Below are positions 44,341-52,884 of a stretch of DNA of 64,000 nucleotides, one piece after another. The stretch covers positions 124,001 to 188,000 of the forward strand of contig KB906739.1 of assembly GCA_000381585.1 (NCBI GenBank), read 5' to 3'. The stretch comes from Acidobacteriaceae bacterium KBS 83. Its GTDB lineage: Bacteria; Acidobacteriota; Terriglobia; Terriglobales; Acidobacteriaceae. The notes beneath the pieces were generated by a model. It had not been told where the DNA came from, did not search any database, and was given only the letters and a program-made list of their open reading frames with translations. Within the stretch, counting starts at the first letter, position 1. Each line of letters begins with the position of its first letter. Both the position numbers and the translations under genes were made by a program.

Positions 44341-45157
44341 GGTGGCAGCGCAGCAGATCGGGCCGGAGAGCGGCGTGCCTCAACAGACTGCTCCGTGGCT
44401 CGCGTTCAGCATCCACCACGGCGCGCATGTGCACCTGCACGCGGCAGTAGACCGCAAGGCAGCCGAAGACCGGAAGAGCGGGCTGTCCCTTGCAGTGGAG
44501 GCTTCGCTTTCGGGATCGCTTGCGGTGCTGGTCGGGCCCTCGGGCGCAGGCAAGACCTCGCTGCTGCGCAGCATTGCCGGACTGATGCGGCCGCGGCATG
44601 GATACGTGACCGTGGGGGACAAGACCGTGTGGGACAGTGGCAGACATATCTGGCTTCGACCCGCCGAGCGGGGTTGCGGGCTGGTGATGCAGCGGTCCTC
44701 GCTCTTCCCGGCGATGACGGCGCGAGAGAACATCGCGTTTGGGCTGCATGCGTTGTCACGAGAGGAGCGCGAGCAGCGCGTGCGAGAGATGGCTGCGCTC
44801 TTCCGGCTGGAGCCGCTATTGTCCCGCAGGCCATCCCAGCTTTCCGGCGGCGAACAGCAGCGCGTGGCCGTGGCGCGCACCCTGGCTCCGCACCCGCGTG
44901 TGCTGCTGCTGGATGAGCCTTTTGCCGGACTGAACCCCGATTTGAAAGACGCCGTTCTGACCGATCTTGAGAGCTGGCTGGCCGAGACCCGCACACCCGT
45001 CCTGCATGTCACGCACGATGTGGCGGAGGCATGGCGGCTGGGCACGCGGCCGGACGCAGAAGTATTGCGTATCGAGGACGGGCGTATCGTCAGCCAGGGC
45101 ACTGCAGCCGTAGTGTTGGCGGCGGAGCGAGCGCAGTTGCTCAGCTCACTCGAATGA
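44333..45157 (+). CDS. modC: Molybdate ABC transporter ATPase ModC (without TOBE domain)
   Basis: 274 residues from a GTG that overlaps the modB stop by 8 bases. Walker A is GPSGAGKTS, the signature LSGGEQQRVAVARTLA, and Walker B VLLLDEPFAGLNP. It ends at the ABC domain (about 275 residues) where E. coli ModC continues with a TOBE domain. The missing TOBE sensor may be supplied by the HTH-TOBE protein. It powers molybdate uptake. Confidence 0.93.
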   Translation: MREVAAQQIGPESGVPQQTAPWLAFSIHHGAHVHLHAAVDRKAAEDRKSGLSLAVEASLSGSLAVLVGPSGAGKTSLLRSIAGLMRPRHGYVTVGDKTVWDSGRHIWLRPAERGCGLVMQRSSLFPAMTARENIAFGLHALSREEREQRVREMAALFRLEPLLSRRPSQLSGGEQQRVAVARTLAPHPRVLLLDEPFAGLNPDLKDAVLTDLESWLAETRTPVLHVTHDVAEAWRLGTRPDAEVLRIEDGRIVSQGTAAVVLAAERAQLLSSLE

Positions 45158-45705
45158 TCTTTACCGGACGGAACGGAAGTCTGAAATTACGACTTAGAGA
45201 TTCAGATATGCCCGCTGCACACGAGCGAAATACAACCGCACTCGCCGCACTTCGCATCTTTGTTGGCATCTTCTTTCTGTTCTTCGGCGAGTACAAGGTC
45301 TTCGGAACCGAGTTCACGCTGCATGGCGGCTTTGAAGATTCGATTCGCAGCTTCCTCGCGCAGGGCACATTTCCCTGGATGGCTCCGGTACTACGGGACG
45401 TTGTTTTGCCCCACGCGCATCTGTGTGCGTTCCTCACTGCATATGGCGAGCTGCTGATCGGGTTGGGGCTCGTCTTCGGCGTGCTGACGCGGCTTGCCAG
45501 CCTCTTCGGCATACTGCTGATGTTGTTGCTTTGGCTCTCTGCAGGGTATCCGGGACCGCACGTAGCTTTGTGGCGCTACTTTGGCGCGTCGCTCGACTGG
45601 TCCGTCTTCGCTGGATGTTTTGCGGCGTTTTTGATTGGCGAACCAGAGATGCGCTGGTCGCTGGCACCACGCCTCCGTGCGCGGAAGGGCGCTCCCCCCG
45701 CCTGA
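45154..45705 (+). CDS. DoxX-family membrane protein
   Basis: 183 residues from an ATG that overlaps the modC stop (ATGA); another ATG at 45208 gives 165 residues. Four membrane helices, the first in ALRIFVGIFFLFFGEYKVFG, with AYGELLIGLGLVFGVLTRLA as a typical DoxX block. Function is generally unknown. It is the last gene of the molybdate operon if cotranscribed. Confidence 0.82.
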   Translation: MIFTGRNGSLKLRLRDSDMPAAHERNTTALAALRIFVGIFFLFFGEYKVFGTEFTLHGGFEDSIRSFLAQGTFPWMAPVLRDVVLPHAHLCAFLTAYGELLIGLGLVFGVLTRLASLFGILLMLLLWLSAGYPGPHVALWRYFGASLDWSVFAGCFAAFLIGEPEMRWSLAPRLRARKGAPPA

Positions 45706-45747
45706 TATCCGTGCCCCGAAGAGAGCGTCTAATCGGGGGAGACGGCA

Positions 45748-46698
45748 GTGGGCGGACTGGAAGAACAGTCAAAACAGAATTCCGCCGCTGAGAGCATGGC
45801 GCGCGCGCTGGAGGCCCTTGCTGGACTCGCCGCGGGCGATGCGTTCGGCGGATGCTTCTTGGACCTTCACAATCGCGCGCCCGAAAATCGAGCGGCCCGC
45901 ATCTTGCCTCCTGGTCCCTGGCGCTTCACCGGTGACACGATCACGGCGGTTTCCGTCTGCGCCTGTCTCCACCGGCACGGAGGCATTGAACCGGAGTGGC
46001 TTGCAGAGAGCTTCGCTCGCCATTACGATCCGGAGCGCGCTTACGGCTCCTCGATGAATGCCCTGCTGATGCGCCTGACTGCAATCGGCGCCGCAAACTG
46101 GTTTGAGGAGGCCCAGGAGCTCTTCAACGGTGAGGGATCCTTTGGCAATGGCGCCGCGATTCGTGTAGTGCCTGTGGGAGCCCATTTCTCGTATGACCTG
46201 AACGTGGTCGCCGAGCATGCTGCACTCTCTGCAATTGCCACGCACTGCCATCCGGAGGGTTTGGCCGGCGCTGTTGCCGTTGCCCTCGCTGCTGCCCTCG
46301 CCTCGCGGGAACGCGACGCTGGCGCGCCGGTGGACGCGAAGGCGTTTCTGGATCGGGTGCGGAGGAATACGCCCGAGGGCATTGTGCGCGATAACATCGG
46401 GCGCGCGCTCGAGCTGCCCGACACGATGACGCCGCTCGATGCAGCGTTGACCATCGGCAACGGTTCGCACGGCACTGCCCAGGACACGGTGCCCTTCGCG
46501 TTGTGGAGCGCAGCGCGTTCGCTCGATAACTATGAACACGCTCTTTGGGAAACGGTGAGCGGCGGCGGGGGCATCGGTACCAACTGCGCGATTGTGGGCG
46601 GCATTGTCGCGACACGTACGGGGGCTCGCGCTATCCCGGCGGAATGGTTACAACGTCACGAGCCGCTGGCGCCTCTGCTGCAAGCCGCGATCAAATAG
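45748..46698 (+). CDS. ADP-ribosylglycohydrolase-family protein with degenerate metal sites
   Basis: 316 residues of the ADP-ribosylglycohydrolase (DraG/ARH) fold: GLAAGDAFGG near the start and GSFGNGAAIRVVPVGAHFSY in the middle. The metal-binding TDDT motif is replaced by FTGDT (about residues 60-64), and the C-terminal GGDTDTN motif by GGGIGTN (about 275), so three of the usual metal Asp residues are Gly. It may be a non-catalytic ligand-binding member. Neighbouring DoxX and murB genes give no functional clue. Confidence 0.82.
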   Translation: MGGLEEQSKQNSAAESMARALEALAGLAAGDAFGGCFLDLHNRAPENRAARILPPGPWRFTGDTITAVSVCACLHRHGGIEPEWLAESFARHYDPERAYGSSMNALLMRLTAIGAANWFEEAQELFNGEGSFGNGAAIRVVPVGAHFSYDLNVVAEHAALSAIATHCHPEGLAGAVAVALAAALASRERDAGAPVDAKAFLDRVRRNTPEGIVRDNIGRALELPDTMTPLDAALTIGNGSHGTAQDTVPFALWSAARSLDNYEHALWETVSGGGGIGTNCAIVGGIVATRTGARAIPAEWLQRHEPLAPLLQAAIK

Positions 46699-46700
46699 AC

Positions 46701-47738
46701 CTAGGCCACCCAGACGGGTTCCGGCTCCAGTGATATGCCGAACAGCTGGCGTACGCGGGCCTGGATGGCATCGCGCAGTGCGGCGATATCGGATGCGGTC
46801 GCTCCGCCCTGGTTTGTGAGCGCCAGTGTATGTCGGCTTGAGACCGCTGCCGCGCCCAGACGATAGCCTTTGATGAAGCCAGCCCGCTCCAATAGCCAGG
46901 CCGCCGGCAGCTTTACCGCTGCCGTACCGGCGGGATAACGCGGCACCTCCGCCTCCGGCACGTCCACGGCTGCGGCGATCCGCGGCAATTCCGACGAAGC
47001 TACGACAGGATTTTTGAAGAAGCTGCCGGCACTGCGACGTTCCGGATTCTGCGGGCTCACGACCATACCTTTGCCCAGCCGGATCTCGAGCACAGCGGCA
47101 CGGACCTGCTGAAGACACGGCTCGGCCGCGCCGCGATTCTTAAAGTAATGCTTTAAATCTGCATAAGTGACTGCTGCCGGCGCATTCTGCCCGAGTGCGT
47201 ACGTGACGCGGCTCACAATGAAGCGGTCGCGGTCTGCACCTTGATTGAATCGGCTCCGACGATACGCAAAGCCACAATCAGCGTTGCTGAGATCCACCCA
47301 TTTCCCGCTCGTTCGATCAAAGGCGCGGACGGTGCAAATGGTGCGGGAGACTTCCTGTCCGTATGCGCCAACGTTCTGCACCGGTGTTCCGCCGACGGTG
47401 CCGGGAATTCCGCTGAGGCACTCCAATCCACCGAGGCCTGCATCGACGCTGCGGGCGACTAGCGCGTCCCAGTCTTCGCCCGCCGCCGCAGAAAGCACGG
47501 CTCCGTCCACCTGAACACCGCGCAGGGCAATCCGGAGCACCAGTCCGTCAAATCCTGCGTCGGAGACGAGCAGGTTGCTACCGCCGCCCAGCACGAAGAG
47601 ACGCAGCTTGCGTTCTGCCGCGAAGTCAACCGCCGCTTCAACGTCGGCTTCGGTCGCGGCTTCGGCGAACCATCTGGCGGGGCCGCCAATTTCGAAGGTG
47701 GTGAAGGGTGCCAGAGAAACGTGCTGCCGGAACTCCAT
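46701..47738 (-). CDS. murB: UDP-N-acetylenolpyruvoylglucosamine reductase MurB
   Basis: 345 residues from the ATG at 47738. The FAD motif LFVLGGGSNLLVSDAGFDGL and GLECLSGIPGTVGGTPVQNV are diagnostic, the catalytic Ser lies in RRSAGSFFKNP, and Glu in the C-terminal SLEPEPVWVA. It makes UDP-MurNAc with NADPH in the step after MurA. It is convergent with the ADP-ribosylglycohydrolase-like gene. Confidence 0.95.
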   Translation of the reverse strand: MEFRQHVSLAPFTTFEIGGPARWFAEAATEADVEAAVDFAAERKLRLFVLGGGSNLLVSDAGFDGLVLRIALRGVQVDGAVLSAAAGEDWDALVARSVDAGLGGLECLSGIPGTVGGTPVQNVGAYGQEVSRTICTVRAFDRTSGKWVDLSNADCGFAYRRSRFNQGADRDRFIVSRVTYALGQNAPAAVTYADLKHYFKNRGAAEPCLQQVRAAVLEIRLGKGMVVSPQNPERRSAGSFFKNPVVASSELPRIAAAVDVPEAEVPRYPAGTAAVKLPAAWLLERAGFIKGYRLGAAAVSSRHTLALTNQGGATASDIAALRDAIQARVRQLFGISLEPEPVWVA

Positions 47739-47879
47739 GGTGGGAGGGTACACGACAGGGCGAAATCATCATTCCATACTTTTGTGGAAGGCACGCGAAC
47801 GATCCGCGCAGGTATGCAGATGCATACCTTGATGCAGACCCTTCGCTGCGCAAGATGACGAAGCAACAACCTGTCGGAA

Positions 47880-50525
47880 TTATTCGGCCCGGAGCGCCTG
47901 CACGGGATCGAGGCGTGACGCCGTCCACGCGGGTATGACACATGCAAGTGCCGCGACCCCGAGCAGCACCACGCCCACCACCACGTACACCACCAGATCG
48001 AGTGGTTTCGTGTTCACCAGCAGCGATTGCATATACCGCGTCACCGCCGCAGCCGCGAGCAGGCCCACCACCAGTCCGACAAGGGCGGGGCGCAGCCCGT
48101 CGAATAGAACCATGCGCAGCACCACACCTCGCCGCGCGCCCAGTGCAATGCGCACGCCAATTTCCGTCGTGCGCTGCGTGATCAGGAACGAGAGCACGCC
48201 AAAAAGGCCGACGGAAGCGAGCAGCAAAGATAACGCCGAAAAGGCAGCAAGCAGCGTTGCCTCGAAGCTGGTCTCCATCGCAGCCCGGCCTATGATCTCA
48301 TCCATTGTCATCACGTCCGCAACCGGCAGATTGCCGTCGATCGATGCGATGACCCGCTTAACCGGCTCAGCCATCGCAGCTAGATCGCCCGCTGTACGCA
48401 CGGTGAGGTAGATGGAGTTTTCCTCGCCGGAAAGCAGGGGGAAGTAGAACGTTGGAAATGGATCGGCGGCGGGCAGCGTGCGCGTGTCGGCGACGACACC
48501 GATGATCTCAAGGTTAGTGGGTGCAGGCGCGTATATCGATACGAGAAGGTGCTTCCCAATCGGGTCTTCGCCTTTGAACACCTCGCGCGCCATCTCCTGG
48601 CTGATGATGACCTTGTTGGCCCGGTCGAGTCGTTCCTCAGGGGTAAAGCTGCGGCCGGCAAGCAGAGGTATCTGCATAGCCTGGAAATAGCCCGGATCGA
48701 CAAAGCGCGTGATGGCGTCGAGAACCGCTCCCTTTGGTAGCGGCGGGTGCTCGCGGACGGTATAGACGTCGTCCCGGTTGCGGCCCTGACCCGGCAGGTC
48801 ACTCGCAGCAGCAGCAGCCGTAACCCCGGGCGTCTGCCGCACCCGCTCCAGCAGCACATCATAAAATGCGGCAAGCTGCGCCGGTGTCTTGATGTGCCGC
48901 GGCTGGCTGACGCTCATGGTCAGCACATCGTGCGTGGCGCAGCCGAGCTCTGAGGAGCGCATGGCGCGGTAGCTCTTCAGCAACAAACCCGCTGCGATGA
49001 GCAGCACGACCGTGAGACCGACCTCTGCCGTAAGCAGGAGACGTCGCATGCTCGCTCGGCCGCGGCCCCCACTGGTGGAGCGCGAGGACTCCTGCAGAGC
49101 ACCTACAAGGTTGCGATCACGAGCAGAAAGGGCGGGCACCATGCCCGCGACAATTCCGGATAGCAGGACGCAGCCTGCCGCGAAGAGGGCCGTGATGCCG
49201 TCGATGTGAATCGTGTCGACACGCGGCAGATCGGTGCGGATGCGGACCAGCCACTCGATGGCGCCATAAGCCAGCGCTACACCGAGGGCTCCGCCGGCGA
49301 GAGAAAGCAGCAGGCTTTCCACGACCTGCGCCCGCACCAGCGCCACGCGGCTGCCGCCGAGCGCGGTACGAATCGCCGTCTCCCGTCTGCGCGAGGCGGC
49401 ACGCGCCACCAGAAGATTTGCGATGTTCAGGCAGGCGATCAGCAATAGGCAGCCAGTAGCAGCAAGGAGCGCGTAGAGCCCGGCCTTTACATCGCGCACC
49501 TGCCCATCGAGTATCGGACGCAGGTTCACCGCGTCGTTCACCGGCCCGTCAGGATTTTGCTGACGGATCTGGCGTTGGATGGTGCTGACCTCGGCCGTAG
49601 CCTGCGCCATGGAGACACCGGGCCGCAGTTCGCCGACAACATCGAAGTTGTGAGAGGCGAACATCTGCATCATCTCGTGTGAGCGCTCGTGGTAGACGGG
49701 CACCCACAATTGCATGCGCGCCTCTGGATAGCGAAACCACTCAGGCAGGATGCCGACAACCGTATACGGCTTCAGATCCACCAGAATGTTGCGACCCAAA
49801 ATCGACGGATCGCCTCCGTAGCGGCGCTTCCAAAGCCCCCAGCCCAGGATGATGGTGGCATTCGCCTCAGGCCGGTCGTCGTCGCGGGTGAAGAGCCGCC
49901 CCAGTGCGGCGTGCACTCCGAGCATCGGCAGCGTATTCCAGGATGCCTGCTCCGCATGCACCACCTCGGGCATCTGTCCGCTGCCCGCCAGGTTGTATGT
50001 CGTCGCCTGCATGATGCCCATCTGGACAAAGCTGCGTGCCTGTTGCTGCCATCGCGCAAAGCATCCCCCGGCAACCACGTTGTCCTGAAAGCTTCCATTG
50101 CTCTTCGCTTCGTAGATACGCACCAGTCGGTCTGGATGAGCGACTGGCAGCGGCTTGAGCAGCACGGAATTCACAACCGTGAAGAGCGCGATATTCGCAC
50201 CGATGCCGAGCGCAAGAACCACGATTGCAGTAATCGCGAACGAGGGCGCACGCATTAGCCGGCGCGTTCCCTGACGAACGTCGCGCAACAGCGACTCGAG
50301 CCACTGCCAACTCCAGGTCTCGCGCGCATGGTCGCGCACGACGCTCGGATTGCCGAAAAGACGCAGCGCCGCATGGCGCGCCTCGATCTCGTTCATACCC
50401 GCTGCGCGATTTTCTGTGATCTGTTGTTCGAGATGGAAGCGCAGCTCGTCATCGAGCGCGGCTCCGGCAGAGTTGCGCTGGAAGAGGGAGCGGCAGATCA
50501 TTCGGAGTCGATCGAGCAGGCGCAT
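47880..50525 (-). CDS. ADOP-family duplicated ABC permease (MacB-like)
   Basis: 881 residues: an N-terminal soluble segment of about 90 residues (DELRFHLEQQITENRAAGMN), then two MacB_PCD/FtsX units with about 8 membrane helices in all. The first helix region is AITAIVVLALGIGANIALFT and the last units include LASVGLFGVLSFLITQRTTE followed by IGVRIALGARRGVVL. Such orphan duplicated permeases are expanded in Acidobacteria, usually without a matching ATPase beside them, and commonly sit next to a PadR repressor, as here (12 bases). Function is unknown. Confidence 0.92.
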   Translation of the reverse strand: MRLLDRLRMICRSLFQRNSAGAALDDELRFHLEQQITENRAAGMNEIEARHAALRLFGNPSVVRDHARETWSWQWLESLLRDVRQGTRRLMRAPSFAITAIVVLALGIGANIALFTVVNSVLLKPLPVAHPDRLVRIYEAKSNGSFQDNVVAGGCFARWQQQARSFVQMGIMQATTYNLAGSGQMPEVVHAEQASWNTLPMLGVHAALGRLFTRDDDRPEANATIILGWGLWKRRYGGDPSILGRNILVDLKPYTVVGILPEWFRYPEARMQLWVPVYHERSHEMMQMFASHNFDVVGELRPGVSMAQATAEVSTIQRQIRQQNPDGPVNDAVNLRPILDGQVRDVKAGLYALLAATGCLLLIACLNIANLLVARAASRRRETAIRTALGGSRVALVRAQVVESLLLSLAGGALGVALAYGAIEWLVRIRTDLPRVDTIHIDGITALFAAGCVLLSGIVAGMVPALSARDRNLVGALQESSRSTSGGRGRASMRRLLLTAEVGLTVVLLIAAGLLLKSYRAMRSSELGCATHDVLTMSVSQPRHIKTPAQLAAFYDVLLERVRQTPGVTAAAAASDLPGQGRNRDDVYTVREHPPLPKGAVLDAITRFVDPGYFQAMQIPLLAGRSFTPEERLDRANKVIISQEMAREVFKGEDPIGKHLLVSIYAPAPTNLEIIGVVADTRTLPAADPFPTFYFPLLSGEENSIYLTVRTAGDLAAMAEPVKRVIASIDGNLPVADVMTMDEIIGRAAMETSFEATLLAAFSALSLLLASVGLFGVLSFLITQRTTEIGVRIALGARRGVVLRMVLFDGLRPALVGLVVGLLAAAAVTRYMQSLLVNTKPLDLVVYVVVGVVLLGVAALACVIPAWTASRLDPVQALRAE

Positions 50526-50536
50526 CGCGGCTCTCC

Positions 50537-50866
50537 TTAACTCTCCTGGACCACGAGATTGATAGCACCGGAGAGCCGGTTCCAGTTCTCGGTCTCTGCG
50601 GCGAGCTGCGCGCGGCCAGCGGCGGTGAGCGAGTAGAACTTCGCGTTGCGCCCGGTTTCCGTCTCAGCCCACTTCGCACGGATCCAGCCCTGCTGTTCCA
50701 GCCGATGAAGTGCCGGATAGAGCGATCCCTGCTGCACCTGCAGCACCTCACCGGAGATCTGCTGAATGCGCTTGGCGATGGCCCAGCCGTGCTTCGGCTC
50801 AAGTGAGATGGTCTTCAGGATGAGCAGGTCGAGTGTTCCCTGCACAAGATCGCTTGGTTTCCCCAT
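50537..50866 (-). CDS. PadR-family transcriptional repressor
   Basis: 109 residues of the PadR winged helix: GTLDLLILKTISLEPKHGWA, then QVQQGSLYPALHRLEQQGWI and GRNAKFYSLTAAGRAQL. It is placed directly before the ADOP permease gene and likely regulates it and itself. A perfect palindrome ends 1 base before its ATG. The effector is unknown. Confidence 0.95.
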   Translation of the reverse strand: MGKPSDLVQGTLDLLILKTISLEPKHGWAIAKRIQQISGEVLQVQQGSLYPALHRLEQQGWIRAKWAETETGRNAKFYSLTAAGRAQLAAETENWNRLSGAINLVVQES

Positions 50867-50867
50867 A

Positions 50868-50905
50868 CCTTGACTATCTACAACGCTGATTGTAGATAGT
50901 CAAGG
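50868..50905 (-). promoter_or_regulatory. PadR operator/promoter palindrome
   Basis: Perfect 16-bp arms CCTTGACTATCTACAA and TTGTAGATAGTCAAGG around a 6-base spacer. On the minus strand they contain TTGACT and TAGATA 17 bases apart, which read as a -35 and a weak -10. PadR dimers bind such inverted repeats. The start codon is one base from the repeat. Confidence 0.75.
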
Positions 50906-50932
50906 GGTGCGATCGTCAGCGAATGCGACAGC

Positions 50933-52285
50933 TCAGTGGCCGGAAGGCTGATGACTGAGCCGTTCCATCAGAACTGCATTTCGCTTGCCCTGGGACAGTA
51001 GAGAGTCCAGGAAGATGGTTTCCCCTTCTGCGTGGGAGCCTTTGCCCAGAGCGCCAACCCCGACCAACCCAGGTATGTACGACGCGACAAAGGAGATGTC
51101 GCCCGCGCCGCGCGTCATCGGGCCGCCTTCCGTGACAGGACCCAGACCAAGCGCCTCACTGGCATCGCTCCACTGGCGCAGCAATTCCCTACCCGCCGGC
51201 GTCACCGCCATCGCGGGATAGCTCTCGATGAAGCTGATCTTCGCATCGGTCTTCGGCAGATGCTGGGCGACAATCGCGCGCATTTTGTCCTGGGCTCGAA
51301 CCGTCTGCTCATTGCTCACCGTACGCAGGTCGCCGTACGCAATTGCTGTCGGCGGAATCACGTTATCCTTGCCCGTAGCGTCTCCGCCGGTCTGATCGGC
51401 GTTCATCTTCGCGGTGGACCCGCCCAGAACCAGACCGACGTTGTAGGTAAGGCCGTCCTCCGGCAGTTGTGTGCGGAACGCGTCGAGAATGCGCGTGAGT
51501 TCGTAGATCGCTCCATAGCCGAATTGATTGCTGAATATTTGTGACGAGTGGCCGGAAAGCCCGGTGGCCTCGATGTGCCACATGGTGGAGCTTCGGCGGG
51601 CGATGCTGATGGTGTCCTGCCCATCGGCGCGGAGACTGGGCTCGAATTCCAGTGCGACATCACTCTCCTTGGCCGCCTCAATGAGATCGTGCCGCGCCTT
51701 CTCCAACGGATCTCCGGCGCGTTCTTCGTCTCCGCTCAGCACAATCTGTATTTCCGCAGTATTCAGCGCGCCCGCCTGCTTCATTGCGTTGAGTGCAGAG
51801 AGCATGATGACAAGGCCACCCTTCATGTCGGCGACGCCAGGGCCGGTCGCGGCCTTCCCTGCCGAGTCCAAGGGCGCGTAATGCTGGAAGGTACTCGACG
51901 GCTCAAAGACGGTGTCCATGTGACCGATCAGCAGAAGCCGCTTGCCGCAATGCCCTGTGCCCGATGGACACGGATGCTCGGCGACCAGATCGCCCGCGCG
52001 CCCGGTCACCGCTTCCATCGGCACCCAGCGCACATGAAAACCCAGGGTCCGCAAACGCGGAGCGAGGACGTCCTTCACCGCAACAACCCCCGGCAGATGC
52101 ATCGTGCCGCTGTTGATGTTGACAAGTTGTTCGAGCAGCGCGCGATCGGCAGCACCGTTGGCATCAATTGTCGTCGCCATTCGCGACTCCTGCGGAGTGA
52201 GCGCAGCGGTATTGGCCTGGTTCTGGGCGAAAGATACGGCTGCAGCGCCAATTGCGAAAAGAATCGCGGTTTTCAGGAACCTCAT
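50933..52285 (-). CDS. Secreted M20-family metallopeptidase
   Basis: 450 residues from the ATG at 52285, with a signal peptide (FLKTAILFAIGAAAVSFAQ). Zinc-site motifs are GHMDTV, GPGVADMKGG and SGDEERAGDP, and the dimerisation domain follows near ATGLSGHSSQIF. It resembles glutamate carboxypeptidase/acetylornithine-deacetylase-type enzymes and would act in the periplasm; substrate unknown. A GTG/TTG-type extension to 52309 lacks support. Confidence 0.9.
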   Translation of the reverse strand: MRFLKTAILFAIGAAAVSFAQNQANTAALTPQESRMATTIDANGAADRALLEQLVNINSGTMHLPGVVAVKDVLAPRLRTLGFHVRWVPMEAVTGRAGDLVAEHPCPSGTGHCGKRLLLIGHMDTVFEPSSTFQHYAPLDSAGKAATGPGVADMKGGLVIMLSALNAMKQAGALNTAEIQIVLSGDEERAGDPLEKARHDLIEAAKESDVALEFEPSLRADGQDTISIARRSSTMWHIEATGLSGHSSQIFSNQFGYGAIYELTRILDAFRTQLPEDGLTYNVGLVLGGSTAKMNADQTGGDATGKDNVIPPTAIAYGDLRTVSNEQTVRAQDKMRAIVAQHLPKTDAKISFIESYPAMAVTPAGRELLRQWSDASEALGLGPVTEGGPMTRGAGDISFVASYIPGLVGVGALGKGSHAEGETIFLDSLLSQGKRNAVLMERLSHQPSGH

Positions 52286-52437
52286 CGATGAACGCACCGA
52301 GAGCAGCATACTTGATCCGGGTACTCCGTCTGAGGTAACGCCCGGCGGCTGGCAATTGCTCTCTCCGCTCCATACAATGGTGATAGACAGAGACGGCGGG
52401 TAGTAACGCCGAAGTCGAGAGATAACAAGGAGCAGGC

Positions 52438-52866
52438 ATGTACCCAGAAATTATGGTGGTCCCGATGCGCGAGGAGCTGACGCGCGCGGGCATTCAGGAA
52501 ACACGCACGGCGGCCGAAGTGGATGCGGCGCTGGCCAAGCCAGGAACGACCATGGTGGTGGTCAATTCGATCTGCGGATGCGCCGCCGGCAAGATGCGAC
52601 CGGGCGTGCGACTGGCAATGCAGAATGCCGTCAAGCCGGACCAGAGCATCACGGTTTTTGCCGGGCAGGACCGCGAGGCCACCGAGCGTGCGCGTTCTTA
52701 CTTTGAAGGACAGCCGCCGACCTCGCCCGCGATCGCCATTTTGCGCGATGGGAAGCTGGTGTACCTGATGCAGCGTTTCGTGATCGAAGGAGCGACGGCA
52801 CAGCTCATCGGCCAGGAACTGGTGCGCGCCTTCAATGAGTATTGCGGCGCCCCGACAACTGCGTAA
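52438..52866 (+). CDS. Bacilliredoxin BrxA/BrxB family
   Basis: 142 residues with the family active site NSICGCAAGKMRPG (Cys46, Cys48) and C-terminal FVIEGATAQLIGQELVRAFN. Members remove bacillithiol from proteins after oxidative stress, so bacillithiol is probably made by the host. AGGAG lies 6 bases before the ATG. The 3' end is convergent with the lasso cyclase gene, with a terminator inside that gene's end. Confidence 0.93.
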   Translation: MYPEIMVVPMREELTRAGIQETRTAAEVDAALAKPGTTMVVVNSICGCAAGKMRPGVRLAMQNAVKPDQSITVFAGQDREATERARSYFEGQPPTSPAIAILRDGKLVYLMQRFVIEGATAQLIGQELVRAFNEYCGAPTTA

Positions 52867-52884
52867 TCGCGCAATACATATCAA

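Noticed and set aside
45714-45738. CCCCGA...TCGGGG inverted repeat after the DoxX gene as a terminator
   Set aside because: Only a 6-bp stem with a 13-base loop and no T tract.
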